64,000 bases of DNA from JANNYA01 sp031422315 (GCA_031422315.1 JANOQN010000059.1:54761-118760), one strand, 5' to 3'. Shown: positions 51,637 through 61,120, numbered from the stretch's first letter. Translations and numbers: made by a program. Notes: generated from the sequence alone by a model not told the origin.

Positions 51637-53781
51637 TTAAGGGGCCGAGGCGCGCGCAAGTGCCGCATCGACTATGGCGGGCGTCAAGATTTGCGGCAAA
51701 ATCTCCACCGTGCCACTGCGCGCATACACCACCACCAGCGGCACGCCCGACGCGCCATAAGATTGCAGATAGGATGTAATGGCGGCGTCTTGATTGGTCC
51801 AATCGCCTTTCAGCGCGTACACGCCGGTTCGCTTGAGTGACTCGGCAAAGCGGCTGCCTGACATCGCGACGCGCTCATTGAGCTTGCAAGTTACGCACCA
51901 CGCAGCGGTCATTTGTACCAGTACCGGTTCGCGCAGATTCTGTAGCCGCGAAAGCTCGGCTGCGCTGTAGTCTTGCCAAGCCACGGTACTCAACGCATCC
52001 GGCTTTTGCAGTGCTAAAAACATGGGTAATGCGGCCGAAAGCAACAGTGCATGAGCCGCAATTCGACTCAATTTTGCCTCGGTGAAGCGCATCTGTTCCA
52101 GCCAAACTAAGGCCAGCGCCAGTAGCACGGCGGCCACCAGCAGCCAGGCAAACGCATCTACACCGCGCTGCTGTGCCAGCACCCAGGCTAGCCAAATCGC
52201 GCTCAGATACATCGGCACAGCCAACGCATGTTTAAGCGTTTGCATCCATGCGCCGGGCTTTGGAATAAAGCGCGCTAGTTTAGGCAGCGCGGCCAGCAGC
52301 AGCATGGGCGCTGCCAAGCCCAAACCCAAAGTGGCGAGCACGCTCAAGCTAACCCAAGCTGGCTGCACCAGCGCATATCCCAGCGCGGTACCCATCATCG
52401 GCGCGGTACACGGGCTTGCCACCACGCAGGCCAATACGCCGCTAAAAAACGCGCTGCGCGCATGGCTGTGATCTGAGCTTTGCGCACTTGGCTCAGTCAA
52501 GCTTTGACCCAGCCCCGCTAAGCCGTAGCCAAAATGCACCAGCCCCGACATCGACAATGCCAGCACAAACAGCAGCAGGCTCAATCCGGCAACCAAGGCC
52601 GGCGATTGCAGCTGAAAGCCCCAGCCCAAGGATTGCCCAGCGCTGCGCAAACTCAACAGCACTACGCCAAGCGCCAGAAAACTGCTGACCACGCCCGCGC
52701 TGTAATACAGCCCGTGCGCGCGCACTGCAGCGGGCCCGGCTTCGAGCAGCCCCAAGATTTTGAGCGACAGTACCGGCAGCACGCAAGGCATCAAGTTCAA
52801 TATCAAACCACCTAAAAACGCCAGCAAAAGCGCCATCGGCAGCGTGACCATGCCGGATTGACTCGCATTGATCGCGGGCGCATCAGCGCGCAGTTCCCCA
52901 GCATTGCTGCGCGATTGATTCGCCATGATTTGATAGCCAACGCGCTCGCCCACCGCGTTTTGCTGCACCCACAGCAGTGCCAGCTCGCGCGGCGTTTCAG
53001 TAAACGATTCGTGTTTGGCACGTTGGCTAGTTAAGCGGTTTGCGCCTACTTGAACGGCGGTTGGCATGATGGACGCGAAGGTGTCGCTGGCAACAAACAG
53101 TTCAATCGACGTGTTCGGCGTAAACGCAGCTAAATCGCCATCAAGCTGAAAGCGAATCTGATCGCCATTTATCGCAAAGCTCGCCAGCCAATCCGCTCGC
53201 GCCGCTTTAGGCAGCGCGGCGCGCGCTTTCGCAAATAGCGCGGCGTGCAGCTCGTCAATGCTATGCGCATCGGCAATCGGCAATTGCAGCGCAAACTCAC
53301 CCTTGCCTGGAATGCATTCCTCTTTGCAGATCAGCCAGCTCAGCTCCGCAGTAATATTGAGCTGGTTTTGGGCATCTGCAGGCACTATGAAATCCGCCAG
53401 CAGCCAAACTTCGCCTTCATAACCGACGTTGTGAATACCACCGACGTCAATCGGCTGCGGCGTGGGCCATTGCAGCTCCGTTGATACCGCCTCCTCACCG
53501 TTACCGATGCGCAGCTTAAGCTTGGTCGGCAAGCCAGAATCACCCGGGAATTTCCAATAGGTATGCCAGTGCGGATCGTGCCGTAGCCTAAAGGCCAGCG
53601 TGCTGCGCCCGCCCGGCACAAGCGATCTGTGCTCGGCAAAAACACTAATGCCGACATGCTCAAAACGCTGCTCAGTCAGCATGCTTTGCGCCTGCGATGA
53701 GGTGGAAAATATAGCCAGAAACAGTAACGGGATGATGCCCAAAAGACATAGCGCAAGGTTTTCATGGGCGAAGTTTTTCAT
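51637..53781 (-). CDS. dsbD: Thiol:disulfide interchange protein, DsbD family
   Basis: 714 residues. Signal peptide about 1-32. N-terminal periplasmic domain (about 35-290) carries one clear Cys pair motif W-L-I-C-K-E-E-C-I-P-G near 150-158. Then eight or so membrane helices (about 310-590) with P-C-V-L-P (near 328-332) and a V-A-S-P-C-T-A-P-M (near 450) that host the transmembrane redox cysteines. C-terminal thioredoxin domain has W-C-V-T-C at C629/C632. It moves electrons from cytosolic thioredoxin to periplasmic partners. The gene downstream is a redoxin. Confidence 0.92.
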   Translation of the reverse strand: MKNFAHENLALCLLGIIPLLFLAIFSTSSQAQSMLTEQRFEHVGISVFAEHRSLVPGGRSTLAFRLRHDPHWHTYWKFPGDSGLPTKLKLRIGNGEEAVSTELQWPTPQPIDVGGIHNVGYEGEVWLLADFIVPADAQNQLNITAELSWLICKEECIPGKGEFALQLPIADAHSIDELHAALFAKARAALPKAARADWLASFAINGDQIRFQLDGDLAAFTPNTSIELFVASDTFASIMPTAVQVGANRLTSQRAKHESFTETPRELALLWVQQNAVGERVGYQIMANQSRSNAGELRADAPAINASQSGMVTLPMALLLAFLGGLILNLMPCVLPVLSLKILGLLEAGPAAVRAHGLYYSAGVVSSFLALGVVLLSLRSAGQSLGWGFQLQSPALVAGLSLLLFVLALSMSGLVHFGYGLAGLGQSLTEPSAQSSDHSHARSAFFSGVLACVVASPCTAPMMGTALGYALVQPAWVSLSVLATLGLGLAAPMLLLAALPKLARFIPKPGAWMQTLKHALAVPMYLSAIWLAWVLAQQRGVDAFAWLLVAAVLLALALVWLEQMRFTEAKLSRIAAHALLLSAALPMFLALQKPDALSTVAWQDYSAAELSRLQNLREPVLVQMTAAWCVTCKLNERVAMSGSRFAESLKRTGVYALKGDWTNQDAAITSYLQSYGASGVPLVVVYARSGTVEILPQILTPAIVDAALARASAP

Positions 53782-53986
53782 GTGTTAGGTATTCCGCAAC
53801 TTTAATGGCACAACGTTGCAAACGTACATTAAGTTGGCTCCGCTAAACGTGAACACAGTTGCTTGCCCAAACAGTCAAAGTTGGATAACTGAGCCGAGTA
53901 TTAGATACGCCTTGTAAATAGTTGGCACGCGTTGAAATTCTAGGTTGTTTAGCACATAGTCGCATTACTACGGTAAGAAAAATCCT

Positions 53987-54256
53987 ATGAACGCGATCAG
54001 CAAAGTAACTTCTCAGGCGCAAGTCTCGGTGCCTGCATCCATTCGCAAGGCGCTGGGCATCGGGCCAGGCGCAACGATTTCGTGGCAGCGGGAGGGTGAT
54101 CGCGTCTTTGTCCAGCGCGTGGGCGCTTACTCAAGCTTAGATATTCATCAAGCGCTGTTCGGCGCCAATGCGAGCGAACTTTCGCAGCCTAAATCGAACG
54201 CAGAGTTGAAGTCAGGCATTGCAACTTACATGCGCAGCCGTCATGCGCGCAGTTGA
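53987..54256 (+). CDS. AbrB/MazE/SpoVT-type antitoxin
   Basis: 89 residues. N-terminal swapped-hairpin DNA-binding domain (residues 1-45): K-V-T-S-Q-A-Q-V-S-V-P-A-S-I-R-K-A-L-G-I, then G-A-T-I-S-W-Q. The C-terminal half should bind the toxin. It overlaps the PIN gene by 14 nt, a standard type II pair arrangement with the antitoxin first. It likely represses its own promoter. Confidence 0.85.
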   Translation: MNAISKVTSQAQVSVPASIRKALGIGPGATISWQREGDRVFVQRVGAYSSLDIHQALFGANASELSQPKSNAELKSGIATYMRSRHARS

Positions 54257-54626
54257 TACCAATGTGCTAGTTCGATTGCTGGTGCGCGACAACGCCCGAC
54301 AGTTAACGCGCGCAGAAGCGTTTATCAGCACCGGAGCTTGGGTGTCACATTTGGTCTTGGCAGAGTGCGTGTGGGTGCTATCTGCGGTTTACGCTTTGGA
54401 AAAGGCGAGAATTGCGGCGGCTGTATCGATGTTGCTTTCCCATCAGCAATTAGTAATCGAGCGAGCAGAAATTGTACAGGCAGCGCTAGCTGCATACCTA
54501 GCGCGCGGGCGCGTCGGATTTACGGATTGCCTAGTGGTTGAAATTGCCAAATCAGCCGGGCACGCACCGTTAGGAACCTTTGACCGCGCTTTGGCGCGTG
54601 CAGCGGGTGCCATCGAAATTACTTAA
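54243..54626 (+). CDS. PIN-domain toxin (VapC-like)
   Basis: 127 residues from the ATG at 54243 (an ATG-like start at 54219 is upstream inside the antitoxin). PIN acidic residues: D5 in V-D-T-N-V-L-V-R, E39 in L-A-E-C-V-W-V-L, D95-ish in F-T-D-C-L-V, D115-ish in T-F-D-R-A. It is expected to be a Mg2+-dependent RNase that cuts tRNA or rRNA when free of antitoxin. It is translated from the antitoxin message. Confidence 0.88.
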   Translation: MRAVDTNVLVRLLVRDNARQLTRAEAFISTGAWVSHLVLAECVWVLSAVYALEKARIAAAVSMLLSHQQLVIERAEIVQAALAAYLARGRVGFTDCLVVEIAKSAGHAPLGTFDRALARAAGAIEIT

Positions 54627-54696
54627 GGTTCAAACCGCTTAAAAGTATTACGCAGGCCAAACCAAACCAATCTAAAACACACGTAGGAAAACCGAC

Positions 54697-57288
54697 ATGA
54701 CCAATACCTTCCGCCAACCGCTTGCCGACACCAACTTATACTTTTTCGACGCACGCGCGGCGATTGATGCCATCAAACCCGGCGCGTTTGAGGCACTGCC
54801 CTACACCGCGCGGGTTCTGGCGGAAAACTTGCTGCGTAAATGCAGTCCAGAATTGCTGCCTGCTGCGCTGGCGCAGTTAATCAATGCGCAGCAAACACTC
54901 GATTTCCCTTGGTACCCAGCACGAGTGATTTTGCAGGATATTTTGGGCGCTACCGCGCTGGTCGATATGGCCGGGCTGCGCGATGCGATTGCTGAGCAGG
55001 GCGGTGATCCGCGCCAGATTAATCCGGTGGTGCCTTCGCAGCTGGTGGTGGATCATTCGCTCGCGGTGGAATTTGCTGGCTTTGACAAGGATGCGTTTGC
55101 CAAGAACCGAGTGATCGAAGAGCGCCGCAACGGCGATCGCTTTCATTTTATCGACTGGGCCAAACAGGCGTTTAGCAACGTTGACGTGGTGCCGCAGGGC
55201 AACGGCATTTTGCACCAGATCAATATCGAGCGCATGTCGCCGGTCGTGCAGGTTAAAGATGGCGTGGCGTTTCCCGATACGCTAATCGGTACCGATAGCC
55301 ACACGCCGATGATTAACGCGCTGGGGGTTTTGGGCATTGGCGTCGGTGGTTTGGAAGCGGAAAGTGTGATGCTGGGCCGCGCGGTGTGGATGCGCCTGCC
55401 GGATGTTATTGGCGTTGAACTGATTGGCTGCGCACCGGCGGGCATGACCGCGACCGATATCGTACTAGCGCTGACCGAGTTTTTGCGGGCGGAAAAAGTA
55501 GTCAGCAGCTATTTGGAATTCTTTGGCGCGGGCGTTGCCACGCTAACGCTGGGTGATCGCGCGACCATATCGAACATGACGCCCGAATTCGGCGCGACTG
55601 CCGCACTATTTGCGATTGATGCGCGCACACTGGATTATTTGAAGCTGACCGGGCGCGAATCGGCGCAGATTGCGCTGGTGGAAAAGTACGCCAAAGCCGC
55701 AGGCTTGTGGGCCGATCAGCTCACGCAAGTGCGCTATCCGCGCACGCTGCAATTTGATTTGAGTACCGTCGTGCGCATAATTGCCGGGCCAGCGAATCCG
55801 CATCAAAAAATTCCGACCAGCACTCTAAGCGAACGTGGGCTAGCCGCAGCGCATGTAGACAATGGCAGCGATATGCCAGATGGCGCAGTAATTATCGCGG
55901 CCATTACCAGCTGCACCAATACTTCCAACCCGCGCAATATGATTGCCGCCGGCTTGATCGCGCGCAACGCGGTGCGGCTTGGTTTAGTGCGCAAGCCCTG
56001 GGTTAAGACCTCACTCGCGCCAGGCTCGAAAGTGGTCGAGCTGTATTTGCGTGAATCCGGCTTGCTCAGCGATTTGGAAAGCCTCGGCTTTGGCGTGGTG
56101 GCGTTTGCCTGCACCTCTTGCAATGGGATGTCGGGCGCGCTGGACCCGGTGATTGAAAAGGAAGTGCTGGATCGCGGGCTCTACACCACCGCAGTATTGT
56201 CAGGCAATCGCAATTTTGAAGGTCGCATTCACCCATACGCGCGCGAGGCCTACTTGGCGTCACCGCCACTGGTCGTGGCCTATGCCATTGCTGGCACGGT
56301 GCGAGTAGATATTGAACGCGATGCGCTTGGGGTTGACGCCAAAGGCACGCCAATCACGTTAAAAGATATCTGGCCCGATGATAAAGAAATTGATCAAATC
56401 GTTGCCAAATCGGTACTGCCGTCGCAATTCAATGCGGTTTACGATCCGATGTTTGCTAGGCCTGTAAGTGGGGCGAGCAAAGTCAGCCCGCGCTACGCTT
56501 GGCGCGAGCAAAGCACCTACATTCGCCGTCCACCGTACTGGGACGGCAACGTGTTAGGCGAGCGCACATTGAAGAACATGCGCCCACTCGCGCTGCTGGG
56601 GGATAACATTACCACCGATCATCTATCGCCATCCAACGCCATTATGTTGAACAGCGCCGCCGGTGAATACCTCGCAAAAATGGGCCTACCGCAGGAAGAT
56701 TTCAATTCCTATGCCACCCATCGGGGCGATCATTTAACCGCGCAGCGCGCCACTTTTGCGAATCCGCGCTTGAAGAACGAAATGGTGCGTGATGGCGCTG
56801 GGCACATCAAAGAAGGTTCCTTAGCAAGATTGGAGCCCGAGGGTGAAATCATGCGCATGTGGGAAGCGATTCAAAGCTATCAAGCCCGCAAGCAGCCGTT
56901 GATCATTGTCGGCGGCGCGGATTACGGGCAAGGCTCGTCGCGCGATTGGGCCGCCAAAGGCGTACGTCTGGCCGGTGTTGAGGCCATCGTGGCGGAGAGT
57001 TTTGAGCGCATTCACCGCACCAATTTGGTCGGCATGGGCGTATTGCCGCTGGAATTTTTGCAAGGCACAAATCGCCTCACGTTGGCGTTGGATGGCACTG
57101 AAGTGTATGGCGTCAGCGGGCAGCGCACGCCTGGGGCCGTTTTGAGCCTTCGCATTGAAAGGCGCGACGGAAACAGCGTGGAGGTGCCGGTGCGCTGCCG
57201 CTTGGATACCGCGGAGGAAGTTGCGATTTATAGCGCGGGCGGCGTGTTGCAGCGCTTTGCACAGGATTTTTTAGAGCGGGCGGCGTGA
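54697..57288 (+). CDS. acnD: Fe/S-dependent 2-methylisocitrate dehydratase (AcnD type)
   Basis: 863 residues. The [4Fe-4S] ligands are C406 (I-T-S-C-T-N-T), C472 and C475 (F-A-C-T-S-C-N-G). Length, the start (P-L-A-D-T-N-L-Y-F-F-D-A-R-A-A-I), and the block Y-L-A-S-P-P-L-V-V-A-Y-A-I-A-G-T-V-R fit AcnD more than AcnA. AcnD converts 2-methylcitrate to 2-methyl-trans-aconitate; PrpF then isomerises it in the 2-methylcitrate cycle of propionate use. No prpB, prpC or prpF lies within the window around it. An AGGAAAA site lies before the ATG. Could also act as aconitase in part. Confidence 0.9.
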   Translation: MTNTFRQPLADTNLYFFDARAAIDAIKPGAFEALPYTARVLAENLLRKCSPELLPAALAQLINAQQTLDFPWYPARVILQDILGATALVDMAGLRDAIAEQGGDPRQINPVVPSQLVVDHSLAVEFAGFDKDAFAKNRVIEERRNGDRFHFIDWAKQAFSNVDVVPQGNGILHQINIERMSPVVQVKDGVAFPDTLIGTDSHTPMINALGVLGIGVGGLEAESVMLGRAVWMRLPDVIGVELIGCAPAGMTATDIVLALTEFLRAEKVVSSYLEFFGAGVATLTLGDRATISNMTPEFGATAALFAIDARTLDYLKLTGRESAQIALVEKYAKAAGLWADQLTQVRYPRTLQFDLSTVVRIIAGPANPHQKIPTSTLSERGLAAAHVDNGSDMPDGAVIIAAITSCTNTSNPRNMIAAGLIARNAVRLGLVRKPWVKTSLAPGSKVVELYLRESGLLSDLESLGFGVVAFACTSCNGMSGALDPVIEKEVLDRGLYTTAVLSGNRNFEGRIHPYAREAYLASPPLVVAYAIAGTVRVDIERDALGVDAKGTPITLKDIWPDDKEIDQIVAKSVLPSQFNAVYDPMFARPVSGASKVSPRYAWREQSTYIRRPPYWDGNVLGERTLKNMRPLALLGDNITTDHLSPSNAIMLNSAAGEYLAKMGLPQEDFNSYATHRGDHLTAQRATFANPRLKNEMVRDGAGHIKEGSLARLEPEGEIMRMWEAIQSYQARKQPLIIVGGADYGQGSSRDWAAKGVRLAGVEAIVAESFERIHRTNLVGMGVLPLEFLQGTNRLTLALDGTEVYGVSGQRTPGAVLSLRIERRDGNSVEVPVRCRLDTAEEVAIYSAGGVLQRFAQDFLERAA

Positions 57289-57580
57289 TGTTTCTGCGCT
57301 TGGACGGGTATTTGCCGAAGGCGCTGATCTAAGATGGATGACACTTCGATCGGTGCCGACATCGACAAGCAGGAGCGGCTGTGGTCAATAATGCTGGCCA
57401 TCCTGCGTGAGTGCGCAGGCTCTGTGGCGCCGCAGTCGATGGTGTAGCAAAGCGCACATTGAGCTGGGTTAAATGATGTTTTGAGTACGCTTGCTCTGAA
57501 CGCACAAGCGCCTTAATATGCGTCGATACGATTAAACGCATAGTTTTTCAAATTCCTATTTTTCTTCTCGCCTTCACTCC
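57289..57580. other. Intergenic region with an ArsR-operator-like site
   Basis: 292 nt between acnD and the ArsR gene. The right part has the inverted repeat at 57517-57542. The rest shows no gene I can support and no clear terminator. Confidence 0.45.
57517..57542. promoter_or_regulatory. Operator-like inverted repeat before the ArsR gene
   Basis: TATGCGT at 57517-57523 and ACGCATA at 57536-57542 form a perfect inverted repeat with a 12-nt spacer. A close copy lies at 57948-57973 before the SDR gene. ArsR-type repressors bind such ~26-bp palindromes, so this is a probable autoregulatory site. Confidence 0.6.
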
Positions 57581-57916
57581 ATGCCTAAACGCTCCACTCG
57601 CCAACCCGAAGTTACGCTGGATGATGTATTGACCAGTTTTCGGGAAAACACCGCAATTTTTGCCGCGCTGGGCGATAAATTTCGCCAAGACATCGTCATG
57701 CTTCTGGCGCAGGTCGAACAGCTCAATGTGTCGCAAATTACTGAGCACATCGCCCTGTCGCGGCCGGCTGTGTCGCACCATCTCAAGGTGCTATTGACGG
57801 CTGGACTGGTGCAGATGGAGCGGGTTTCGCGGGAAAATTTTTATTCGCTGAGCGTTGACGCGGCGCTAGCTTCATTGCGTTTGCTGGTCGAGCGCGCGGA
57901 AGTGTCCTGCACTTAG
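57581..57916 (+). CDS. ArsR-family transcriptional regulator
   Basis: 111 residues. Winged helix at about 25-100: A-L-G-D-K-F-R-Q-D-I-V-M-L-L, then L-S-R-P-A-V-S-H-H-L-K-V-L-L-T-A-G-L-V as recognition helix and wing start. There are no metal-binding cysteines in the helices, so the effector is probably not a metal. It precedes an SDR gene, and both have similar operator-like sites upstream. Confidence 0.9.
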   Translation: MPKRSTRQPEVTLDDVLTSFRENTAIFAALGDKFRQDIVMLLAQVEQLNVSQITEHIALSRPAVSHHLKVLLTAGLVQMERVSRENFYSLSVDAALASLRLLVERAEVSCT

Positions 57917-57947
57917 CGCGCTACTTGCTTGAGTTACTTTTTGCGCC

Positions 57948-57973
57948 TATGCGTCGATCCGCTTAAACGCTTT
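57948..57973. promoter_or_regulatory. Operator-like site before the SDR gene
   Basis: This shares TATGCGTCGAT, then CG and TTAAACGC, with 57517-57542 in the same spacing; about 22 of 26 positions agree. The right half is less palindromic (ACGCTTT). It lies about 33 nt before the SDR ATG, so the ArsR protein probably represses this gene. Confidence 0.58.
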
Positions 57974-58005
57974 ACCTATTCTTTTCATCACACAAGGAAC
58001 TTCTT

Positions 58006-58797
58006 ATGAGCGCTCAACAAGTCAAACCCATTGCACTCATCACCGGCGCATCGGGCGGTATTGGTAAAGCCCTTGCTGCGCAATACGCGCAAGCCGGCCA
58101 CGATGTGGTTTTGGTGGCGCGCAGCACGGCCAAGCTTGAAGCGCTGGCGCAGGAGCTGAGCCGAATGCATGCCATACAAGCGCACGTTATTGCTGCCGAT
58201 TTAGAAACGACAAACGGGGCAAGCGATCTGCATGCGGCGGTGAAAGCCAAGGGGCTTTGCCTCAGCGTTTTGGTCAACAACGCAGGCTACGGCTTGTTTG
58301 GTGAGTTCAAAGACTCAGCCCTGGGCGACGAACTCAAGATGATGCAGTTGAATATGACGGCGCTGGTGACGCTGTCGAAGCTGTTTATGCCGGACTTGCT
58401 CAGCACGCGCGGCAAGCTGCTCAATGTTGCCTCCACCGCAGCGTTTCAGCCCGGACCGTACATGGCGGTGTACTACGCCACCAAAGCCTTCGTGCTGAGC
58501 TTTTCGGAAGCCATCGCGGCCGAACTTGCCGGAACGGGCGTGACCGTCACCGCGCTGTGCCCCGGCGCCACCGCGTCTGGCTTTCAAGACAAGGCCGCCA
58601 TGAAGGATTCCGCGTTGGTCAAAGGCAAACGCTTGCCCACGTCTGAAGAAGTGGCGGCGGCGGGCTTTAAAGCCAGTCAGCGCGGGCAACGCGTGTACAT
58701 CCCTGGCGTGATGAATTGGCTGATGGCGCAAAGCGTGCGCTTCACGCCGCGCAGGGTGGTGACGTGGCTGGTACAGCGCCTAAGCCGCCCGGTTTAA
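58006..58797 (+). CDS. SDR-family oxidoreductase
   Basis: 263 residues. Classical SDR: T-G-A-S-G-G-I-G near 14-21 (cofactor), N-N-A-G near 91-94, S of V-A-S-T-A-A near 142, and the catalytic Y-Y-A-T-K near 157-161 (Y-x-x-x-K). NADPH preference is suggested by V-A-R-S at the end of strand two. It probably reduces or oxidises a small carbonyl/alcohol. Operator-like copy upstream ties it to the ArsR gene. Confidence 0.9.
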   Translation: MSAQQVKPIALITGASGGIGKALAAQYAQAGHDVVLVARSTAKLEALAQELSRMHAIQAHVIAADLETTNGASDLHAAVKAKGLCLSVLVNNAGYGLFGEFKDSALGDELKMMQLNMTALVTLSKLFMPDLLSTRGKLLNVASTAAFQPGPYMAVYYATKAFVLSFSEAIAAELAGTGVTVTALCPGATASGFQDKAAMKDSALVKGKRLPTSEEVAAAGFKASQRGQRVYIPGVMNWLMAQSVRFTPRRVVTWLVQRLSRPV

Positions 58798-58820
58798 GCG
58801 CTCACCTAAAGAGAATCAAA

Positions 58821-58946
58821 ATGAGTATCAAAATATTTTTGGTCCGCACGATTTTCGTTTCTGTGGCTCTGTTAGCGGCCGGTCTAGCCTTCCTCTACTG
58901 GAATTTTTTTTTCCCGCGCATACGACTTAGCCAGGCAGCAAATTGA
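58821..58946 (+). CDS. Short membrane peptide or truncated gene start
   Basis: 41 codons from ATG at 58821: one hydrophobic helix (about 8-30) and a positive N-terminus, then a stop. It starts 23 nt after the SDR stop. It may be the remaining first part of a longer membrane-anchored gene; the 140 nt that follow show no continuing frame. Alternative: a real small membrane protein. Confidence 0.35.
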   Translation: MSIKIFLVRTIFVSVALLAAGLAFLYWNFFFPRIRLSQAAN

Positions 58947-59086
58947 AGCTGCTCGACGGCCGCTGTCGAGTGCAAGCCAGCGCCGCAATTCTGGGACTGC
59001 TGACGCATCAACAAAGCAAAGCGCTCGTCCCGCGAAATGTCGAGGAATGCAAAACGGCTCGTGCGGCGAGAGCGCCGGCAAAACGG

Positions 59087-59977
59087 TCATTCGGTGATAC
59101 TCATCACTGCGCTGCAATCTCGGCTGGGCGGTACACCGAAGCTCCGGCTGTAATCGCGGCTAAAATGACTGGGGCATTGATAGCCTACGGCAAACGCGGC
59201 GACTGCGACAGTGTGCTTTGATGCCCTCAACAATCCTCTGGCTTTGATCAGGCGCAAGTCCTTTTGATATTGAAGCGGCGTTGAACCGGTTACCGCCTTG
59301 AAATGCTCGTGAAAGGTGGAGATGCTCATACACGCCGTTTTCGCTAAATCGCCAACCGAAATAGCAGAGCGATATTCCTGCCGCAGCTTCTGGATAGCGA
59401 CGGCGATACGGCTTTCATAATTCTCACTGACAAGAAATTTCCGCAGCATTCCACCGATCGACGAGAATAAAAGTCGGTAGTGGATTTCGCGCAATGTCGA
59501 AGGCCCCAATGCGCGCGCGTCCAAAGGGTTATCCAGCAGTTCGAGATATCGTTCCAACGGTGCAACCCAACTCGGTTCAGCGGGAGCGGTCGCGAACGAA
59601 TCCGCGCTTAGATTGGGAATCGGCAGTTCGGAGATTTCAGCATAAAGGCTGCGAACCAATTGCAGATCAAGTGACAGGATGATTGCCAGATAGGGTTCGC
59701 GCTCGCTTGCGCTTATGATCCGAGATACGACGGGAAGGTCGTGGCTAACGAGTAGCGCGTCGCCTGGTTCGAGGACTACTTCTCGATCTCTGAGCGAGGC
59801 TGACTTGCTACCTTGAAGCACAAGGCACAAGACCGGTTCGTAAATATAGGCTTCGACATCGCTGGCATCGCTAGGGGCCTTCCGGTGGTAAATTGTAAGG
59901 CCCGGAATCTGATCAACCCCTTGCGCCTGCTGGGCGCTGTAGCAGTTTGCCAATTCAATAAGTCGCGAAAAATCCAT
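59087..59977 (-). CDS. AraC-family transcriptional regulator
   Basis: 296 residues. N-terminal cupin-like AraC_N region (about 25-180), and a C-terminal double helix-turn-helix (about 195-290): I-S-V-G-D-L-A-K-T-A-C-M-S-I-S-T-F-H-E-H-F-K, then V-A-V-A-A-F-A-V-G-Y-Q-C-P-S-H-F-S-R-D-Y. An AGGAGAG site lies 5-6 nt before the ATG. Divergent from two SDR genes, the likely targets; 161 nt separate them. Confidence 0.93.
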   Translation of the reverse strand: MDFSRLIELANCYSAQQAQGVDQIPGLTIYHRKAPSDASDVEAYIYEPVLCLVLQGSKSASLRDREVVLEPGDALLVSHDLPVVSRIISASEREPYLAIILSLDLQLVRSLYAEISELPIPNLSADSFATAPAEPSWVAPLERYLELLDNPLDARALGPSTLREIHYRLLFSSIGGMLRKFLVSENYESRIAVAIQKLRQEYRSAISVGDLAKTACMSISTFHEHFKAVTGSTPLQYQKDLRLIKARGLLRASKHTVAVAAFAVGYQCPSHFSRDYSRSFGVPPSRDCSAVMSITE

Positions 59978-60138
59978 TGGTCTCTCCTGATCGTGGGAAG
60001 CTTCAAGCCTTGGCCGCGGCTCGCGTATCAGAGCGCGCCAGCGGAGAATTTGGCACGATTCCCGGACGAAGTGACACGAGGCGCTGGTTTACTTGCTCAG
60101 CAAGTTGACTACGATAACTGACATTCTAGGAACGCCCA

Positions 60139-61044
60139 ATGTCATCCATTCAAACTCAGTTTATAGACCTTAAGACACACCATTGCGCCTATGAAGCAAT
60201 CAACCCCCAATCGGGCTTGAAGGACAGCGCGCGGGACAAGGTGGTTTTTATCACCGGCGCATCTCGAGGGATTGGTCAAGCTACAGCAATCGCCTTTGCA
60301 ACGGCTGGCGCGAAGGCAATCTATCTGACGGCAAGATCGAAAGACGCGCTCGAGGAAACGCGAAGCCTGGTCATGCAGGCGAATCCGCAGGCTCAGTGCG
60401 CGTGGTCGATATGCGATGTCACAAACACAGCTGAGGTTGAAGCAGCGGTTGCCGACTGCGCCTCGAAGTTCGGCGGCATTGATGTAGCGGACGCCAACGC
60501 CGGTTTTCTAAGCCCCTGGATCAAGATCGGTGAATCTGATCCGGTCAATTGGTGGCGGAATTGGGAAGTGAACGTCAAGGGTGCCTATCACGTTATCCGC
60601 TACACACTGCCACATCTGATCGCATCGGCTAAGGCTCGCAGTGCAGAAGGACGAAGCGGCGGGCATCTCATTTTGCTGTCATCAATCGGCGCACAGCTGC
60701 TGATGAAAGGCGCTTCGGACTATCAGAGTTCAAAACATGCCATCAACCGGCTTTGCGAGTTTGTTCAGACCGACCATGGCGAAGATGGCATCAAGTGTTT
60801 CGCGCTTCATCCCGGCGGCGTTGCCACCGAACTTGCGCTGAAGATGCCAGAGGCGATCCACGCCCATCTCATCGATACACCCGATCTTGCAGCCAGCTTT
60901 GCCGTATGGCTTTGCTCGGGAAAGGCAGATTGGGCGAAGGGCCGATATTTAAGTGCGAATTGGGATGTTAATGAGCTAACGGCCATGCAAGAAACCATCC
61001 TGCGCGACGATCTACTGGTCAATCGTCTGCGCGGAAAAATTTGA
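60139..61044 (+). CDS. SDR-family oxidoreductase
   Basis: 301 residues. T-G-A-S-R-G-I-G near 38-45 binds the cofactor, N-A-G near 125 is present in the D-A-N-A-G form, and the catalytic S-S-I-G ... Y-Q-S-S-K pair lies near 176 and 192-196. About 30 extra residues at the N-terminus distinguish it from short SDRs. No signal peptide. It is probably switched on by the AraC regulator next door. The substrate is not known. Confidence 0.9.
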   Translation: MSSIQTQFIDLKTHHCAYEAINPQSGLKDSARDKVVFITGASRGIGQATAIAFATAGAKAIYLTARSKDALEETRSLVMQANPQAQCAWSICDVTNTAEVEAAVADCASKFGGIDVADANAGFLSPWIKIGESDPVNWWRNWEVNVKGAYHVIRYTLPHLIASAKARSAEGRSGGHLILLSSIGAQLLMKGASDYQSSKHAINRLCEFVQTDHGEDGIKCFALHPGGVATELALKMPEAIHAHLIDTPDLAASFAVWLCSGKADWAKGRYLSANWDVNELTAMQETILRDDLLVNRLRGKI

Positions 61045-61120
61045 CCGGAATTTCAGCATGTTGTTTGCCCAACAATTTAATCGATAACTTCCTACCAAAA
61101 TCAAAAAGGATCGCAGTGCC

